Shown: piece after piece, positions 24,801 through 32,684 of the stretch
Position numbering within the stretch: the stretch's first letter is position 1
Layout: each line of letters begins with the position of its first letter
Assembly (NCBI RefSeq): GCF_954871325.1
Contig: NC_088775.1
Span: forward strand, 70,967,561 to 71,031,560
DNA length: 64,000 nucleotides
Source: Gordionus sp. m RMFG-2023
Lineage: Eukaryota; Nematomorpha; Gordioida; Chordodea; Parachordodidae
Direction: 5' to 3'
Translations under genes and position numbers: made by a program
The notes under the pieces: model-generated
Told to the model about the DNA's origin: nothing
What the model saw: the letters and a program-made list of their open reading frames with translations, nothing else
Databases searched by the model: none

Positions 24801-26425
24801 TCATGCCATTGAAATACGTCTCAATTGCTCAATTACCCAACTTTACCTCTGCTCTGGATGTAATGTTCCTGTTGACTCGAAGGGATGACATAACCTGCAC
24901 TACCGTTCTTGCAAAGAACGTATTCCTAGACACAATAATGCCATTATTCAACGTGCCCTTAAATCTGCGCAGATTCCATCGATCCTAGAAGCTAAAGGTC
25001 TTTTTAAATCTGTAAGGAAATGTCCAGGTAGCATTATCCAAAATCTTTGGAAGAGAGGCCAATTTCTAATTTGGGACTATTCCTGTATAGATCCGCCCAT
25101 CTTAGCACAAACATCTTGGATATCAAAGAGCTATCCAAATTAATAAATATTCAAAAATATCCAATGAACACATTTTTATACCTATAATCCCCTCTACATT
25201 AGCTATATTTAGTAGCCGTGCTTTAACCTTCTTCAAGGAACTCAGTTCTCTTATTCGTAAAATCACTGATGAACCCAGAGAAGGTTTTTACCTTAGGCAA
25301 AGACTCACCATTGCATTCATAGATCCAATTACATCAGTTTCATTGGAAGTCTCCTTACTAAGAAGCTAAGCCTAACTTTTTTTAAAACCCTTTTATATTT
25401 TAACATATGATGGATTAAAATATAATATATATAATACAATACTACTACACTACTACACTACAATAAAAAATAGTAATATATTTATATTTTAAAAATTTTA
25501 CATAGACGAATTATCATAATATTTTCTATCAAAAAATTATGTATAACATACTTGTCAAGCGGGCCAATGACAGAACCGAGATGTCGCCTAGGGCCGTAAG
25601 ATACATTAGCCTGCCTATCGTAATGTCTACCATGGTCTCTCGCATTATGTCGATCACCATCATTCTCGAATCTTTGGTCCAACTTGTTTGAAATTTTGGC
25701 GCCTTCGTATTGAATTTCGCGGTCATTCACTACTCTTTCCCCAAGCTTGTTTGAGTCGATGAGTTTTTTATCTTCGGTAAAAACCAACTTATTAGTCATC
25801 GCTAGAGGACTCGCTATTAACTCGCAATTAGTATTAGAGTAATTTTCGATGCTGTAATCATATTTACTAATCTGGTCATCTTGATTTTGAGTTTTTTTAG
25901 AATCCTGAACGATTACCGGGGGTGATTCGTTAGACTTAAAGAAAGGTTCCTGAATTGTATTAGGGACTTCGTTATATAAAAATATAGGATCGGGGGAATA
26001 CGTCAGGTCAAGAGGTATTCGATCGTTTTTATGATGGGTGATTAAATTAGGAATAGGCAAATCATTCATTATATCATCATTTATAATATTTGTTAATGCG
26101 TCGCTAAAATAAATAATTCACAAAAAAAATATCAACAAATATTACTTCATAAGTTTCTTGTACTTGTAGGCGTTGAGAGGCACAGTATTTCCGTAATCAA
26201 TATTGGAGCCAATCGTATGTAAGTCGTTAATTTCTGAATTTTTAATAATATTTTGGTATTGGTTATGGCTTTGGAAGTCGCCCTTTATAATCTCATGGTA
26301 TGTGGTTTCACAATGCTTCATAATAACAAAGGGTTATGCTATAAATTTATTATTCGTTTTAAATGTATTACTTGTTCCTGTTCACCGGGAATCGTGTCGA
26401 TATGAATATCTAAAATTTTAAACAT
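3750..26425 (-). CDS. SEC16: SEC16-like ER exit site scaffold protein, 15 exons, C-terminus outside window
   Basis: Sec16 organises ER exit sites and recruits COPII coat (Sec13/31, Sec23/24) on the cytosolic face of the ER. Exons (minus strand): 26425-26372, 26315-26146, 26103-25552, 22011-21778, 21703-21439, 18829-18690, 17582-17452, 11795-11426, 10086-10055, 9923-9637, 9491-9439, 9276-8991, 4547-4377, 4017-3920, 3831-3750. They total 2925 nt, 975 codons with no stop, and every intron is GT-AG with matching phase. Residues ~1-640 are Y/R/D/N-rich and disordered-looking, as in Sec16 N-terminal regions. From residue ~690 the conserved central domain appears: HTIARFCPNGKLI, FPGPLIK-TETHKDD, QNG-AVVGADVSKLL, KFRELLLCGHQK, SHWGHAL and DPILTFYQTIAG, in the same order as in animal Sec16. 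The start ATG is the first in its frame after a stop about 20 codons upstream. The N-terminal region is shorter than in vertebrates. The rest of the central domain and the C-terminal domain are not in the window. Confidence 0.88.
3920..4017 (-). CDS. SEC16: SEC16 exon 14
   Basis: 98 nt; acceptor TTTTTCCAG|GAA, donor AACAA|GTAATC. Encodes EALEFAVKNSHWGHALFMAL, the WGHAL block that is a hallmark of the Sec16 helical central domain. The 88-nt intron to exon 15 carries no insertion. Confidence 0.88.
4066..4355. mobile_element. GC-clustered MITE-like repeat in SEC16 intron 13
   Basis: Short element with CCTGCAGG at one end and CTGCAGGTCTCTG at the other. It is filled with GGCCCGG/CCGGGCC clusters separated by A- or T-runs and flanked by short (TA)n. 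Related copies occur at 16940, 19335 and 46855 in this window. No coding capacity. The family is unresolved; TIRs of the TAGAG type would fit hAT-like MITEs. Confidence 0.6.
4377..4547 (-). CDS. SEC16: SEC16 exon 13
   Basis: 171 nt, 57 codons, phase 0 at both ends; acceptor TATATAG|GCG, donor CAAAAG|GTTTTA. It opens with AVVGADVSKLL (compare the TVVGTDIAELL block after QNG in animal Sec16) and ends with KFRELLLCGHQK (compare RFRELLLYGRKK). Confidence 0.88.
5345..5575 (+). promoter_or_regulatory. tRNA-like head at the LINE 5' end (A and B boxes)
   Basis: TGGCTTAGTGGG fits the RNA polymerase III A box and GGTTCAATCC, ~40 nt later, fits the B box. A GC-rich hairpin of the CCCGGGCCTCC/GAGCCGGG type follows at about 5500-5535. 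Because the target-site repeat starts just before this head, the tRNA-like segment belongs to the same insertion as the LINE. It is either a tRNA-derived promoter/5' UTR or a SINE-LINE fusion. Confidence 0.55.
6129..6351. mobile_element. 223-bp hAT-type MITE, TAGTGTTGTTAAA family
   Basis: Terminal inverted repeats TAGTGTTGTTAAACGG / CCGTTTAACAACACTA with secondary inverted repeats (GAGCCGATTTT, AACGGCTAACTCAATATTTT) just inside. Flanks ATAGAAAT (6121-6128) and ATAAAAAT (6352-6359) are a 7/8 target-site duplication. Same length as the copy at 32450. It interrupts the RTE LINE, so it is younger than that LINE. No coding capacity. Confidence 0.85.
8991..9276 (-). CDS. SEC16: SEC16 exon 12
   Basis: 286 nt; acceptor TTTCTTAAG|A, donor AATGGG|GTTATT. 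It starts inside K-TETHKDDLIRYC (compare KDDTHKVDVINF after FPGPL) and ends FQLLVRYLCLSVSQNG (compare LWNFIVLLCRQNG). In between is a serine/asparagine-rich insert longer than in vertebrates. A 71-codon open frame on the opposite strand at 9052-9267 is a shadow of this exon. Confidence 0.85.
9439..9491 (-). CDS. SEC16: SEC16 exon 11
   Basis: 53 nt; acceptor ATAAAAAG|GCA (no pyrimidine tract), donor ATAAA|GTATGT. Encodes FFKDINGFKKFPGPLIK; the FPGPL box is diagnostic of Sec16. The upstream in-frame TAA leaves little room for another acceptor. Confidence 0.85.
9637..9923 (-). CDS. SEC16: SEC16 exon 10
   Basis: 287 nt; acceptor ATATTAG|AA, donor ATTCAG|GTTATT. It begins with an acidic stretch (ESETEDDSGEEE), then RPHTIARFCPNGKLIIYTP, comparable to the PHxxVxFGPGGxLxxVxP strand at the start of the Sec16 central domain. 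It closes with LKIIDIQ. An acidic/serine linker longer than usual lies between the two. Confidence 0.85.
10055..10086 (-). CDS. SEC16: SEC16 exon 9 (32-nt microexon)
   Basis: 32 nt; acceptor TTATTCTAG|G, donor GAAG|GTATAT. Encodes MDNLNETLEE. Its internal ATG could be mistaken for a gene start, but a good acceptor lies one base upstream and the phase joins exactly to exon 8 (CC|G). Confidence 0.78.
10087..11425. other. SEC16 intron 8, AT-rich, degraded repeat
   Basis: 1.34-kb intron with GTAAGC donor and TCTAG acceptor on the minus strand. About 10845-11140 holds a degenerate repeat rich in AGAACC/GGTTCT words (for example ACTAGAACC, AAGAACCAGAACC), probably an old short interspersed element. 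No coding sequence seen. Confidence 0.5.
11426..11795 (-). CDS. SEC16: SEC16 exon 8 (N/Y/Q/M-rich)
   Basis: 370 nt; acceptor TTTGTAG|CC, donor AATCC|GTAAGC. Encodes a lysine-rich start (KSKGKLDKKQFPYNK), then a low-complexity block with WQQYQLMAQNYYSNYYKMMA. An open frame continues upstream through the acceptor to an ATG at 11832, but the phase match to exon 7 (G|CC) favours the splice site. Confidence 0.78.
12611..12763 (+). pseudogene. Helitron helicase (Rep N-terminal) fragment
   Basis: One frame reads QEHYRGLLNTKCQCCDSLN, then GRFKNCCHKGKVK. Spacing of HYxG, CxxC and FxxCCxxGKV fits the zinc-ribbon-like segment at the start of Helitron Rep/helicase proteins (CxxCgAlhf...FxxCCskGkV). Only ~50 residues are present; no HUH motif or helicase domain is found nearby. 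It lies in SEC16 intron 7, opposite strand. Confidence 0.55.
12851..12878 (+). repeat. Degenerate Helitron 3' end (CTAG)
   Basis: CCGACATTCTTGACCAG, a decayed hairpin, then ATATCAG-CTAG followed by T. Closely matches the better preserved terminus at 17349-17377, including the preceding CATCCATCAT segment. 115 bp downstream of the Helitron protein fragment on the same strand. Confidence 0.5.
13049..16177. mobile_element. 3.1-kb hAT-type foldback element in SEC16 intron 7
   Basis: Two arms of ~1.3 kb (about 13049-14310 and 14735-16177) are inverted copies of each other. For example, CTTACTGCTAGTGCACTGAA near 14045 recurs inverted near 15000, and the segment with GGTTAGCCGAGCGATTATTT near 13350 recurs inverted near 15840. 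Termini TAGTATTGTTAATT / AATTAATAACACTA belong to the TAGTGTTGTTAAA family; flanks GATGGATG and GATGGGGC are a 6/8 duplication. The centre (~14310-14735) has no gene. Arms differ by many substitutions and small indels, so the copy is old. Short frames inside are not coding. Confidence 0.75.
16940..17216. mobile_element. GC-clustered MITE-like repeat
   Basis: CAGGCCCGGCCTTAAGCCCAG at the left and GGGCCGGCCTGTGCAAAT...CTGCATATCTCTG at the right, AT-rich middle. Same family and same layout as 4066-4355. Confidence 0.55.
17290..17377 (+). repeat. Helitron-type 3' terminus with perfect hairpin
   Basis: CCTGTCA-TTCT-TGACAGG (17349-17366) is a perfect 7-bp stem with 4-nt loop. Seven bases later comes CTAA (17374-17377), then T, matching the Helitron hairpin-CTRR-T rule. 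The upstream CATCCATCATCAAATAAAAG is shared with the degenerate end at 12878. No 5' TC end or helicase assigned; probably a non-autonomous Helitron or fragment. Confidence 0.55.
17452..17582 (-). CDS. SEC16: SEC16 exon 7
   Basis: 131 nt; acceptor AAATATAG|A, donor AAAG|GTTTTT. Encodes RFDEDAPIRRAPIREDRESI, then SLWAKEGSLNYRDRHQNEDK, a charged R/D/E segment. Phase matches exons 6 (AG|A) and 8 (G|CC). Confidence 0.78.
17583..18689. other. SEC16 intron 6, no gene or recognised element
   Basis: 1.1-kb AT-rich intron (minus-strand GTTGGC donor, TATAG acceptor). A short frame at 18384-18569 has no coding character. A moderately GC-richer patch at 17760-17820 is unexplained. Confidence 0.5.
18690..18829 (-). 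CDS. SEC16: SEC16 exon 6
   Basis: 140 nt; acceptor TATCCAACAG|AGC, donor TTAAG|GTTGGC. Encodes SNERYRHGRPLVYDKRWQED, then a stretch ending KPGYRKPSYMLR. Basic/tyrosine-rich like the neighbouring exons. Confidence 0.8.
19335..19560. mobile_element. GC-clustered MITE-like repeat in SEC16 intron 5
   Basis: Begins TAGAGACCTGCAGAGGTACC, then GGCACGGCCCGG; related CCCCTGGG and GGCCCGG words near 19500-19540. The right end is poorly preserved. Confidence 0.45.
19809..21125. mobile_element. 1.3-kb terminal-inverted-repeat element, family undetermined
   Basis: ACACTGTGTGACAAA at 19809 is mirrored by TTGTCACACAGTGT at 21112-21125; similarity continues inward (GGGAGAAAATAAAAT-like on the left, ATTTTCTTCTCCC on the right). 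The interior is AT-rich with a ~180-bp internal duplication (TACAAATTAAAAAAGTGGG-type near 20460 and 20610). No transposase, so non-autonomous. The flanking duplication is not clear enough to assign a superfamily. Confidence 0.55.
21439..21703 (-). CDS. SEC16: SEC16 exon 5
   Basis: 265 nt; acceptor CAATTACAG|A, donor ATTGTG|GTTACT. Encodes an R/Y/N-rich segment including YQRYFPDSRESSLAPAPDLQ and SRGRGRDYQYLDDKYYERK, reminiscent of the YDRP/R-rich stretch before the central domain of animal Sec16. Confidence 0.82.
21778..22011 (-). CDS. SEC16: SEC16 exon 4
   Basis: 234 nt; acceptor ATAATAAAAG|G (no pyrimidine tract), donor TCCAG|GTTTGT. Contains SYQSDASYYYYPPGPRGHPG and ends SYNRRRRS. The acceptor choice rests on phase (AA|G to exon 3) and an in-frame TGA just upstream. 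The ATG at 22004 is internal. Confidence 0.78.
22165..22640. repeat. Degraded GC-clustered repeats in SEC16 intron 3
   Basis: GCCCGACCCGGCCAG, CCCGGTCC and CCCGGCTCGGC words at 22167-22300, and GGGTTCGAG/CCCGATTAGGGTTC words at 22520-22610, embedded in AT-rich sequence. Probably worn short interspersed elements; boundaries unclear. Confidence 0.35.
22800..25375 (+). mobile_element. RLE-type LINE (R2-like endonuclease), copy 1, broken, in SEC16 intron 3
   Basis: An N-terminal CPQC...zinc-finger-like start lies near 22850. Reverse transcriptase follows: LKTDFANAFNTLS near 23845-23885, GIQQGDPLGPLLF near 23997-24035, then WYINDG near 24098-24115 where YxDD is expected. The C-terminal part at about 24830-25130 has a CCHC cluster followed by LKSAQIPSILE and GQFLIWDYSCID, the layout of the restriction-like endonuclease of R2-type LINEs (CCHC, PD, D). 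In this copy the RPD part is decayed. Frameshifts and stops are frequent. Same family as 29240, 35815 and 58090. Opposite in orientation to SEC16. Confidence 0.75.
25552..26103 (-). CDS. SEC16: SEC16 exon 3
   Basis: 552 nt, the largest exon; acceptor TTATTTTAG|C, donor GACAA|GTATGT. Contains NDLPIPNLITHHKNDRIPLD, SKYDYSIENYSNTNCELIAS and, near the end, RHNARDHGRHYDRQANVSYG. It is polar and D/N/R/Y-rich with no recognisable domain, consistent with the disordered Sec16 N-terminal region. Phase joins exon 2 by AA|C. Confidence 0.82.
26146..26315 (-). CDS. SEC16: SEC16 exon 2
   Basis: 170 nt; acceptor TATGAAG|CAT (weak), donor ATGAA|GTAATA. Encodes HCETTYHEIIKGDFQSHNQY and ends PLNAYKYKKLMK. The 42-nt intron to exon 3 is among the shortest in the window. 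The earlier AG (TTTATAG) would run into a stop. Confidence 0.72.
26372..26425 (-). CDS. SEC16: SEC16 exon 1 with start codon
   Basis: 54 nt; ATG in context CAATAAAATGTTT, donor GAACAA|GTAATA. Encodes MFKILDIHIDTIPGEQEQ. The frame stays open ~20 codons upstream without another ATG, then a stop. A further upstream exon cannot be excluded. Confidence 0.68.
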
Positions 26426-27090
26426 TTTATTGTTAATTAACAATATAACAAAACACAGGAATTTTTTTTTGATGATAACCAATTAATTTAGTAAACATTT
26501 ATTACCATACCAAGCAACCACATATGGGTGATTCTATGTCAAATAGACCAACAATTTGACAGACCTTTTTAAAAATAAATGAAACTTAGTGATATAGTTA
26601 TATAGGTTGTAAAATTATAAAATCGAAATTTTATAACTATGGCATAAATGGTTCCGGAGCTATGGGCTCTCGAAATCCAATATAGTGCAATCTCGGTTTT
26701 AAGAATCTCAAACCAAAAAATATTTGGTTCTAATGTATAAATTATACATCACCTTTTAGCCCTTAAAATTCTCTTTAGGAAAACACAATAATTTTAAAAA
26801 TCTTCGATGTTAATATATTATCGGCAAAAAATGAGTTATAATGATGAAACTGATCAGATACCATATTTAAAAATTTAAAATATGAATTTAAATATTATTT
26901 CGTTATCATAATTTTGGGAATAAAAAAAAAAAAATATAGAGACACTATCGTTAAGAAATAATGGTAATAAATTTTTTTAAATATATTTTATATTATAAAT
27001 AATCATTATAGATATTTAAGCAATATATTAATTATTCTGTAAAATAACCTCTAACCACAATTCAATACTGTAAACAAAAACATCTATTCA
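26426..27090. other. Presumed SEC16 5' flank, no gene seen
   Basis: AT-rich sequence upstream of the SEC16 ATG. It should hold the promoter and 5' UTR, but no TATA-like element in a convincing position, no initiator and no exon can be defined. A GC-richer patch (26640-26700) is unexplained. Confidence 0.35.
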
Positions 27091-27545
27091 GAGTTGTTAA
27101 ACCTTACTTTTAAAAGTAGCGCGCTGTCGCTATTTTGTCAAAAAAAATGTAAGAGCGCTATTAACTAGTATTTTTGAAAAGTAGCTTTGGCTACTTTTTG
27201 TAAAAAAATTTAGAAATAAATTTGTTTTATTTTTTGCTTATAATGTAATTGTATAGTATATAATACATAAAAATCAAATATTTAAATATATTTTGATTAT
27301 AAAAAATTTGTAAAAAGACTACAATTTATGTAATAAAAATAACTAATTATGGTAATATTCATTTTTTATTTATTTTGTTGCATTTTAATAATAAAATCAT
27401 TTTACTATATTCCCAAGTCTAGAACGACGATCAGAAAGTATAAGTTTCGCCCAACTAAGTAATCTCTCAACACTAGCACTTGAGTAGTGTTGTTAAAAGT
27501 TACTTTTGAAACATAACTAGTTGGATCTATCGTCCGTCGCCCTAT

Positions 27546-27949
27546 GTCCCCACCCGCTACAGTCCCACCCGCAAGGTTGCGCTAAGGGGCTTCTGTCCGA
27601 AATACGACAACCATGCAATTGCCGACCACGGAGGGTACTTATAGGTATGGTTTTTAGGCGAAACGGGTATTTGATAAAATTTTTCGAGACGTTTGAAAAA
27701 TCCGAAATAACCCTCGGCGTCCCATCTTGCTTTGGTATGAGGAAGAGGGGAGAACAGAATGTTGTGTCCGTCTGTTCATTACGCCTGCCTCGACCAAATG
27801 GTTAATGATAGGGAGATATTTGGAGGCTAATCTGATGAATCGGTTTCTGAAGTAGCCTCCGTTGTCGGCAATTGCCTGGTTGTCGTATTTCGTACAGAAG
27901 TCCCTTAGCGCAACCTTGCGGGTGAATGGGGACTGTAGCGGGTGGGGAC
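27546..27949. repeat. GC-rich inverted-repeat island
   Basis: Arms of ~95 bp at 27546-27640 and 27850-27949 are inverted copies (GTCCCCACCCGCTACAGTC recurs inverted as GACTGTAGCGGGTGGGGAC), separated by ~210 bp of unique sequence. Base composition is far GC-richer than the surroundings. Both arms encode the same peptide segment on opposite strands. Confidence 0.75.
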
Positions 27950-27971
27950 ATAGGTAGACAGGCGCTGCCAT
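27654..27971 (-). pseudogene. Coding-looking GC-rich fragment of unknown origin
   Basis: A 105-codon open frame on the minus strand, with VALRDFCTKYDNQAIADNGG, then FIRLASKYLPIINHLVEAGV. Codons prefer C/G in third position, unlike the SEC16 exons. The left arm encodes a diverged duplicate (VALRGFCPKYDNHAIADHGG) on the plus strand. The SPFTRK... and LVEAGV words loosely recall the C-terminal part of ionotropic-receptor ligand-binding domains, but I cannot support that assignment. It could be a captured gene fragment, a transferred or contaminating piece, or part of an unfamiliar element. Confidence 0.35.
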
Positions 27972-29239
27972 GTATCAGAGCGTTCACCCCGCTAAGACCC
28001 CTAGAGGAAACAGATGCACGAACATCTCATAGTTATTAGTTACAGTTATATTTCAAAAGTAACTAGTTATATTATAAGTTACTTTATACATCATTCATAT
28101 CGCATTAATTATATACTAAACGCAATTATTTAATATAAAAAAAATTAGGATATACAAATTATAATCAATTATTTAAAAAAAATATCAATTTAATTTATAT
28201 ATAAAAATAATTAAACCGAAAAAAAATATCGGAAATAGAATATATTTATATTTACATCGAAATAAAAATATATATTTATTTTTCATAAAAATTAGAGTTT
28301 AAAAAATATTTATTTGTTTTTAACAACAAATTGATTTCAAAATTTTTACTAAAAAACGCGCTAGTTTCTCTTCAAAAATGAGCTTCCTCGACTGAATAAA
28401 CGCTCTATGGAAGCACTTGATGTAAGGACAACATTATATTTAATAAAAAGTAATTTTAAATTTGGGAAATCATCATATAAAGATAATGTGTTATTATTGG
28501 ATTTCATAAAATTTTCTATAAGTTCAATATCAATAATATTTTCTCGCCTTATCCAACTACATCAATGGTTTCGCACATGATTCATTTGTCTGAAGGGTAT
28601 TTGATTAATCTCTTGTTGAAGGAAATGATATTTGATATGCATTATAATGTTTTTCTTTCATAGTCTTTGTCTTTCCTTATTAGTAAGTAATGATTACTAA
28701 TTTAGTATTTTATACAAAAATTATTTAATTCTAAAATAATCTAAGTCTTTATTTTTCCTTATACTAAGTTTTATGATCTAGTTTAGTAAAATTTAAAAAA
28801 AAATACATTTATTACTTATGAAATTCCAGTGTAGAAATATTATTGCCAGCAAATTGAGGATAAAATATGGAATATATTGTGCTAAATTTGTAAAGAAATA
28901 TATTAAAAAATTGGTTTATTACTTGAATTTGGTTACAAAATTATGAAACCAACAATTTAAGAAAAGAAAATTTATTTGGACGGCAAATTATATTATTGTT
29001 GCATATCATTTGCAAATACAATCAGACATTTAAACAAAATTTTAAATTAATAAATTTAATTTAAAATTAATTTATCACACCCTTGAATCGGACTGCCCAC
29101 CTGAAAATTTTATTGAAGTGGACAAAACTAGCTTAGAGATAAATTTTTTGCCAAATTCAATAGAATGAAAAATATTTAAAAACATTTACCTGCTCATTAG
29201 GCTTTTTATTTACTTAAATTTTTTTTAGTCATTCCTAAA

Positions 29240-30355
29240 ATTTTACATGCCTTTCGTTTATCAACAATTTTGATGTCCCCAGAAATACTCTCGAATCTAT
29301 TTTGAATAATAAATTCTCATCACTCTCCTGGATGCAAGTTGTCCTTCCATCAAAGCTAGGTGTATAGGTATCCATTCACCCATATCCTTAAGCATTTCAG
29401 CCATTTTATCCTTAGTTGCTAAATTTCAATACACACTTGGAGACTTGGATACTATCGATCCATATTATACGGCAGCATTAACCCTCTGGAGCAAAAATGC
29501 TCCAAGTCGCTCATATCCAAATTCCATAAAACAAGGAGACTGGAATTTACCATTGACATAGCATTGCGTCGATTACTTACACATCAAAGCTATTCAAAGA
29601 AAATTCCATCGCTCTTTCTCCACCTAAACCCAACCACGAGTATACAGAATGACAACAATACGACTCTTTTTCTGGATCAAATAATTCCAGCCTCAGCCAT
29701 ATGACACCTTAGTTACGAATGATTAGAAACTATACCTAGTTCTAATTTAGACTTGTTTATTAACCAACGAAGAAGTTAGAATAGCTATCGGTCTTTTAGA
29801 CTGTGAAATCGTAACGCCAACATCATGTGTCCTTTGTGAAACTGATATCGATAGCCTTGGACACCAACCCCACACTGTCGTTTTTCAAAAGGTAGATTGC
29901 CCAGGCACTATCCCATCAATTAGATTACCAATAGAATCTTGAAAGCCACAAATATTTCTTCTACGCTGTAACCCTCTGGTCTCAGTCCTAATAATCAAGC
30001 CAGACCTGATGGAATGACGCTAGTCCCTTGAAACCAAGGTATACGCTCTCTTGGGATTATATATGTGTGGATCGTTTTCTCAGATCTTTTTTTGTCAACT
30101 TCATCACGAAAGCTGAAAATAAAAACAAATAAATATAGCTACCTTAATAATCTTTGTTAGTTTCGGTAGTCTCAGATACATGTGGATCATTTGGACCCCA
30201 TGCCCTAAAATTTTCAAAACAATAGGAAAAAGGTTAGATTTAATCATAGGTGATCCAAAAGAAGGCTTCTACCTACGACAAAGAATATCGATCGAAATTT
30301 GTCGATCCAACTGTATATCTATACATGGGTCATTAAGCCCCGCCAACCAAACCTA
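29240..30355 (+). mobile_element. RLE-type LINE, copy 2, 5'-truncated fragment
   Basis: The zinc cluster CVLCETDIDSLGHQPHT near 29840-29890 (C-x2-C...H...H) is followed by a decayed KPDL segment near 30000 and LGLYMCGSFS near 30050, matching the C-terminal endonuclease layout of copies 1 and 4. Remains of the preceding region start near 29240. No reverse transcriptase core. It sits inside the 27485-30662 element. Confidence 0.55.
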
Positions 30356-32449
30356 AATATATTATTTTATCTTATTTTTAATTTCTCTTCTTTTAATTAT
30401 ATATTTTTATATAGAATATATATATAGTATGTTAATTATAATTTTAATATTCTTTTAATAAATAGTTGTATTATTTTTTAAAAAAAACATATTAAAAAAT
30501 ATAATTAATTCATATTTTTAAAAGTAATTAGTTTCTTTTGGCAGTTATATTTCAAAAAATATAACTAGTTACAGTTACTAGTTACAATTTTTAAAATATA
30601 ACTAGTTACAGTTATTTTTTATCAAAAATATAACTAGTTACTAGTTAGTTACTTTAACATTACATTTGAGGGCAAAGCAGTATTTAATTTTATATACATA
30701 TTTTTAATATAAATGAGTATTTTTATAATTGAAAATCGCGTCTAGAGGATATTCTATTAGATTATTATCCTTTATTTCAAAAAAATTATCAGTGAAATTC
30801 GTTTTTGTGACTAGGGCACCTTTGTTTGATATGAGACTATTCAGTTTTACAATGAGCCTATCACGATGATCTTTAGCATCATTGAAATTGATATATGGCC
30901 ACTTTAGTTTAAAATTGGGATGAATCATAAATTTTATATACAAGTACATCGTATGCCTGGCATCCTATTATCCTTTGAGGGCTAATGCTACAGATCTTCT
31001 TTTTAAAGTCTTAGGGTCTAGTCAATGGGCTGTGATTCCCAAATAAACTCTAAAAAATATTAATATCAGATCAATTTATTAATATAAATAAATTTTTACC
31101 TTCTGTTATGTGTCCAAATATCAGCCATGGCACATATATAGGATATCGATGACAACTCTGCTATTAGAGCATCTTTCATCACTTCAAAGTTATCTGCTAT
31201 CTTAATCATTAGTGTCTCGTGACAAAAATTATACCAAGGGATAGAGCTTAAATCATCATGATAATATCAACCAAAGACATTGGGGCTGTATCAATTATAA
31301 AATTGACAATAACTTTATCAGCCAGTATCTGAGAAATATTGGCATGTGCAATATTATTAATCAATTTAGCTTGAATTGAATTGGTATTTTTGGATGTAGT
31401 TTCTCCTATACTAAAATTATTACAATGTTTTTCTATTTAAAACTGTTAGCATGCACATTGTTATAAAATAAATACTATTAGAATTTAAATATGACGATTA
31501 CCTTTAGGTGTTTTTTGAAGTTATAGCTACTAGATTTATTTAAGGTATATTTTATTTTAAACAAATAAATTTGTAGCCACCTTTTGTTTTACGTTAATTT
31601 GTAAATATTTTTCAAACTTTGGAAATGGAAAATGTGTATTATTGTTATCAAGAATACTTTCTTCCAAGGTACCTTCCATTTCATTAATATCATCATTGTC
31701 TGACTCACATCCATTTGTGATGACATTTTAAATAATTTACACCAGATGATTTAGGTTTATAATACAAATTGAAAATATAAATTTCAATTTTAAAATTAAA
31801 AAATAAATCATAAAAATTATATTAATTATGATATTATATTTAAATTTTCATGTTTATAGTTATATTCATTATATTTTTAAAAAGTAGCTAAGTAACGCAC
31901 TATCTATCATATTTCGCCACACTCGTTAAAACAATTATCATGTACAATTATTGAAAATTTCAAAAAAAAGCTTCTCTTTCAAGTTTTGTAATCTTTTAGA
32001 CATCAATATAATTCCTTGTGAAGATAATATTTTTTAAAAAAAAAATCTAGGCCTAACAGGGCTAGAAAAAAGAATTTACCCAGATCATGCTTAAAATAAC
32101 TACCCCTGCAGATTTCTGCTATATTCAACTGTATTTAATATTGTATAATGATTATGCATCAAAAAATAAATATTTAAAGATCGAATCCTATATATTTGGA
32201 TTTATTTTGAAAAATAAAATACTTTTATTTCTTCCATTCTTATTCTTAGTTAAATAATATACTGTTAATAAACATATCTGGCAAGTTTTATCATCACAGT
32301 GAACTCATTCATAACACATTTTTGTTATACCCAAAAAATATTGATAAGAATTTAAAGATACAAAGTGATATATAATTTATACAATTGGCCTAAATATTTA
32401 TCGAATAATTTGAGAAAAACTAAGATGCCCCTGTATTGTACTTTGAGAG

Positions 32450-32672
32450 TAGTGTTGTTAAATGGCTCAATTTGAGCCGATTTTTAAAAACGGCTAACTC
32501 AATATTTTAGCCAGGAAAATATTGTTTAAGCCTCGAGATTTTGTTAATAGATGTTCAAACCTTTGTATCACCTATGAGCAAAATTTTAAGGCTTGCATAA
32601 TATTTTTCCTAATAAAATATTGAATTAGCTGTTTTTAAAAATCGGCTCATAATGAGATGTTTAACAACACTA
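32450..32672. mobile_element. 223-bp hAT-type MITE, TAGTGTTGTTAAA family
   Basis: TAGTGTTGTTAAATGGCTC ... TTTAACAACACTA with inner GAGCCGATTTTTAAAAACGG repeat pair. Flanks TTTGAGAG (32442-32449) and TTAGAGAT (32673-32680), 6/8. Same length as 6129-6351. Confidence 0.82.
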
Positions 32673-32684
32673 TTAGAGATAGTG

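Larger units (their letters stand above)
27485..30662. mobile_element. 3.2-kb hAT-type TIR element inserted in an older hAT
   Basis: Termini TAGTGTTGTTAAAAGTTAC (left) and GTTACTTTAACATTA (right) with repeated AACTAGTTA words inside each end. Flanks CACTTGAG (27477-27484) and CATTTGAG (30663-30670) match 7/8, and removing the element rejoins the surrounding hAT transposase. Cargo: a GC-rich hairpin island (27546-27949) and an RLE-LINE fragment (29240-30355). No transposase of its own. Confidence 0.75.
27095..31930 (-). mobile_element. hAT transposon (BED/RNase-H-like transposase), degraded, split by a younger insertion
   Basis: Minus-strand transposase pieces. Near 31440-31270: VIVNFIIDTAPMSLVDII. 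Near 31190-31090: SYICAMADIWTHNRR (the DxWT step of hAT enzymes). Near 31050-30980: VYLGITAH and LDPKTLKRRSVALAL, typical of ZBED/hAT cores. At 27490-27360: the C-terminal dimerisation motif SASVERLLSWAKLILSDRRS followed by LGNIV. The C-terminal piece lies 3.2 kb from the rest because a TIR element (27485-30662) is inserted between them. Left end CAGAGTTGTTAAAC near 27095 and right end near 31930 are approximate. Stops and frameshifts make it non-functional. Confidence 0.72.

Noticed and set aside
27521-27805. Plus-strand 94-codon frame in the GC-rich island as a gene
   Set aside because: It is the antisense/duplicated-arm shadow of the minus-strand frame; composition favours the latter.
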